DNA of 7,594 nucleotides from an uncultured Porphyromonadaceae bacterium (lineage in GTDB: Bacteria > Bacteroidota > Bacteroidia > Bacteroidales > Muribaculaceae), in contig CAMWUX010000054.1 of the NCBI GenBank assembly GCA_947177605.1, positions 1 to 7,594 of the forward strand, written 5' to 3'. Below, piece after piece: positions 6,075 to 7,594 of the stretch; positions within the stretch are counted from its first letter, which is position 1, and each line of letters opens with the position of its first letter. A program made the position numbers and the translations under genes. The notes beneath the pieces were generated by a model. It had not been told where the DNA came from. It saw only the letters and a list, made by a program, of their open reading frames with translations, and searched no databases.

Positions 6075-7594
6075 TCTACTATAAGCTATCTGCAGATCGA
6101 GAATCTCACCAAGAGTTACGGCCACCGCATGATATTCGACTCTATCTCGCTCGGCATAAGTCAGGGCGACAAGATAGGTCTGATTGCAAAAAACGGCACT
6201 GGCAAGACTACCCTGCTGCGTATCATAGCCGGTACGGAAGCGCCCGACAGCGGCACCGTCACCTTCCGCAATTCGCTACGGGTGAGTATGATCGAGCAGC
6301 ACCCTACATTCGAAGCCGGCCTTACGGTGCTCGATGCCTGTCTCCGCCATCCCGGCCTGGAGCAAGCTCAGGCCACCCTCGCCTATGAGAAAGCGCTGCT
6401 CGACGGCGACCAACAACGCATAATGGAGGCCTCGACACATATGGATAGTCTCGGTGCGTGGGACTTCGCCGACCGTCTGCGACAGATGCTCCACCGCCTC
6501 AACATCACTGATCTCGATGCCCGGGTAGAAACGCTCTCAGGCGGTCAGCTCAAACGCATCGCCATAGCCCACGCCCTACTCTGCGACCCACAGCTGCTCA
6601 TTCTCGACGAGCCGACCAACCACCTCGACGTAGACTCGATAGAATGGCTGCAGCAGTATCTCAGCCGGCAGAATATCACTCTGCTTATGGTCACCCACGA
6701 CCGCTACTTCCTCGATGCCGTGTGCAACCGCATCATCGAGCTCGATGACCGCACACTCTACTCCTATCCCGGGGCTTATTCCGACTTCCTCCGCTACCGT
6801 CAGGAACGCATCGAAGCTATGGCCGCGGCCAACGACCGCCGGCGCAACACCCTGCGCCGGGAGCAGGAATGGATGAGCCGTCAGCCACAGGCGCGCGCCG
6901 GAAAAGCTCGCTACCGCATCGACGCTTTCCACGATCTCAAGAAGGCTGTCGACAGTTACCGTCCCGACAATTCCACTATCGAACTTTCATCGGCAAAAGC
7001 CTCCTACATCGGGTCAAAAATATTCGAGGCCAAGCACATCAGCAAGAAGTGGGGCGACAAGGTGATACTCTCCGACTTCTCCTATACCTTCGCCCGCTAT
7101 GAGAAGCTGGGTATAATAGGAGCCAACGGCGTAGGCAAATCCACATTCATCAAGATGCTGCTCGGCGAGGTAGCTCCCGACTCGGGGCGCTGGGAGATAG
7201 GTACCACGGTGCGCTTCGGCTATTACTCGCAGACGGGCATCGACTTCAATCCCGAGCAGAAAGTGATCGATGCCGTGACCGATATCGCCGAGGAGATACG
7301 CCTTACCGACGGCGCCAATCTCAGTCCGATGCAGTGGCTCAACCGCTTTCTCTTCTCTGCCGCCGACCAGCAGAAATATATCTCCACTCTGAGTGGTGGC
7401 GAACGCAGCCGCCTCTATCTGGCCACCATACTGATGCGCCAGCCCAACTTCCTGATTCTCGACGAGCCGACCAACGATCTCGACATCCTCACCCTCGGTG
7501 TGCTCGAAGAGTATCTCCGCGAATTCAAGGGGTGCCTGATCGTAGTGTCGCACGACCGCTTCTTCCTCGACTCGCTCGTAGACCATCTGTGGGT
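6072..7594 (+). CDS. uup: ABC-F family ATPase, Uup-like, 3'-truncated
   Basis: The frame is open from the ATG at 6072 to the window end, giving 507 complete codons without a stop. Related proteins are usually about 620-650 residues, so the missing part is the C-terminal tail. It is a soluble tandem ABC ATPase with no membrane segments. NBD1: Walker A AKNGTGKT (39-46, Ala where Gly is usual), Q-loop Gln76, signature LSGGQ (155-159), Walker B LLILDEPTNHLD (175-186), switch His209. NBD2: Walker A GANGVGKS (350-357), Q-loop Gln387, signature LSGGE (440-444), Walker B FLILDEPTNDLD (460-471), switch His494. Both catalytic Glu residues (180, 465) are present. The 80-residue linker is charged, with RREQEWMSRQPQARAGKAR at 262-280, a Uup-type pattern. 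It shows no long extension of the kind expected in antibiotic-resistance ABC-F proteins. The start fits the usual N-terminus (SYLQIENLTKSYG); the next Met, residue 20, falls inside the first beta-strand region. From the family: Uup-type ABC-F proteins act on ribosomes and have been linked to DNA transactions; the exact role here is unknown. Confidence 0.95.
   Translation, partial: MSTISYLQIENLTKSYGHRMIFDSISLGISQGDKIGLIAKNGTGKTTLLRIIAGTEAPDSGTVTFRNSLRVSMIEQHPTFEAGLTVLDACLRHPGLEQAQATLAYEKALLDGDQQRIMEASTHMDSLGAWDFADRLRQMLHRLNITDLDARVETLSGGQLKRIAIAHALLCDPQLLILDEPTNHLDVDSIEWLQQYLSRQNITLLMVTHDRYFLDAVCNRIIELDDRTLYSYPGAYSDFLRYRQERIEAMAAANDRRRNTLRREQEWMSRQPQARAGKARYRIDAFHDLKKAVDSYRPDNSTIELSSAKASYIGSKIFEAKHISKKWGDKVILSDFSYTFARYEKLGIIGANGVGKSTFIKMLLGEVAPDSGRWEIGTTVRFGYYSQTGIDFNPEQKVIDAVTDIAEEIRLTDGANLSPMQWLNRFLFSAADQQKYISTLSGGERSRLYLATILMRQPNFLILDEPTNDLDILTLGVLEEYLREFKGCLIVVSHDRFFLDSLVDHLW
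6820..6831. repeat. 12-bp perfect palindrome inside uup
   Basis: TGGCCGCGGCCA reads the same on both strands. It lies in codons for Met-Ala-Ala-Ala, seven bases before the hairpin at 6839. Consecutive GC-rich Ala codons are enough to explain it; no function is evident. Confidence 0.5.
6839..6860. repeat. Perfect inverted repeat (8-bp arms, 6-base loop) inside uup
   Basis: Arms CCGGCGCA (6839-6846) and TGCGCCGG (6853-6860) are exact reverse complements around the loop ACACCC. The repeat lies within codons for the Arg-rich start of the linker between the two ATPase domains. No T-run follows, so it is not an intrinsic terminator. Arg codons (CGC, CGG) on both sides may produce it by chance. Confidence 0.6.

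Noticed and set aside
6839..6875. Intrinsic terminator at the GC-rich hairpin
   Set aside because: No T-run follows the stem, and it lies in the middle of an intact coding frame.
7014..7586. 190-codon minus-strand open frame
   Set aside because: It is antisense to the second ATPase domain, whose Walker and signature motifs prove the plus-strand reading.

Overview
The window is almost entirely two plus-strand genes from a member of the Bacteroidota, both cut by the window edges. Bases 1-6067 hold the 3' four-fifths of a giant outer-membrane protein gene of the SprA/Sov family, the translocon of the type IX secretion system (T9SS). Four bases later, bases 6072-7594 hold the 5' part of an ABC-F family ATPase gene of the Uup type. 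No RNA gene, insertion sequence, CRISPR array, terminator or non-coding stretch longer than a few bases was found.

Organism: SprA/Sov is restricted to Bacteroidota. The missing Shine-Dalgarno sequence before the second gene and the form of its first Walker A motif (AKNGTGKT) also fit that phylum. By eye the DNA is in the mid-50s percent G+C. It uses ATA for Ile freely and hardly uses AGA/AGG for Arg. A host-associated Bacteroidales (Muribaculaceae, Alistipes or similar) is a reasonable guess, but the window does not decide the family.

Layout: (1) 1 to about 1080, N-terminal periplasmic/SprA_N-like beta-rich part. (2) About 1080-3200, the long conserved central region, with a DDFE...LASTP block, three Asp/Asn-rich loops that look like cation-binding sites, and the VWVNELRVTDFE block. 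(3) About 3200-6067, beta-strand-rich C-terminal barrel segments, interrupted at about 4319-4650 by a basic Asn/Gln-rich linker and a small soluble-looking module. (4) 6068-6071, the 4-base gap. (5) 6072-7594, uup-like gene with both nucleotide-binding domains and the linker between them; only its C-terminal tail lies outside.

The two genes are probably co-transcribed because of their spacing, but no functional link is evident: one product is an outer-membrane secretion pore, the other a cytoplasmic ribosome- or DNA-associated ATPase. I see no undescribed system here. The points worth a second look are family-level details (metal-loop candidates, the barrel insert, a strong hairpin in the ABC-F linker) and whether this genome has the rest of a T9SS.
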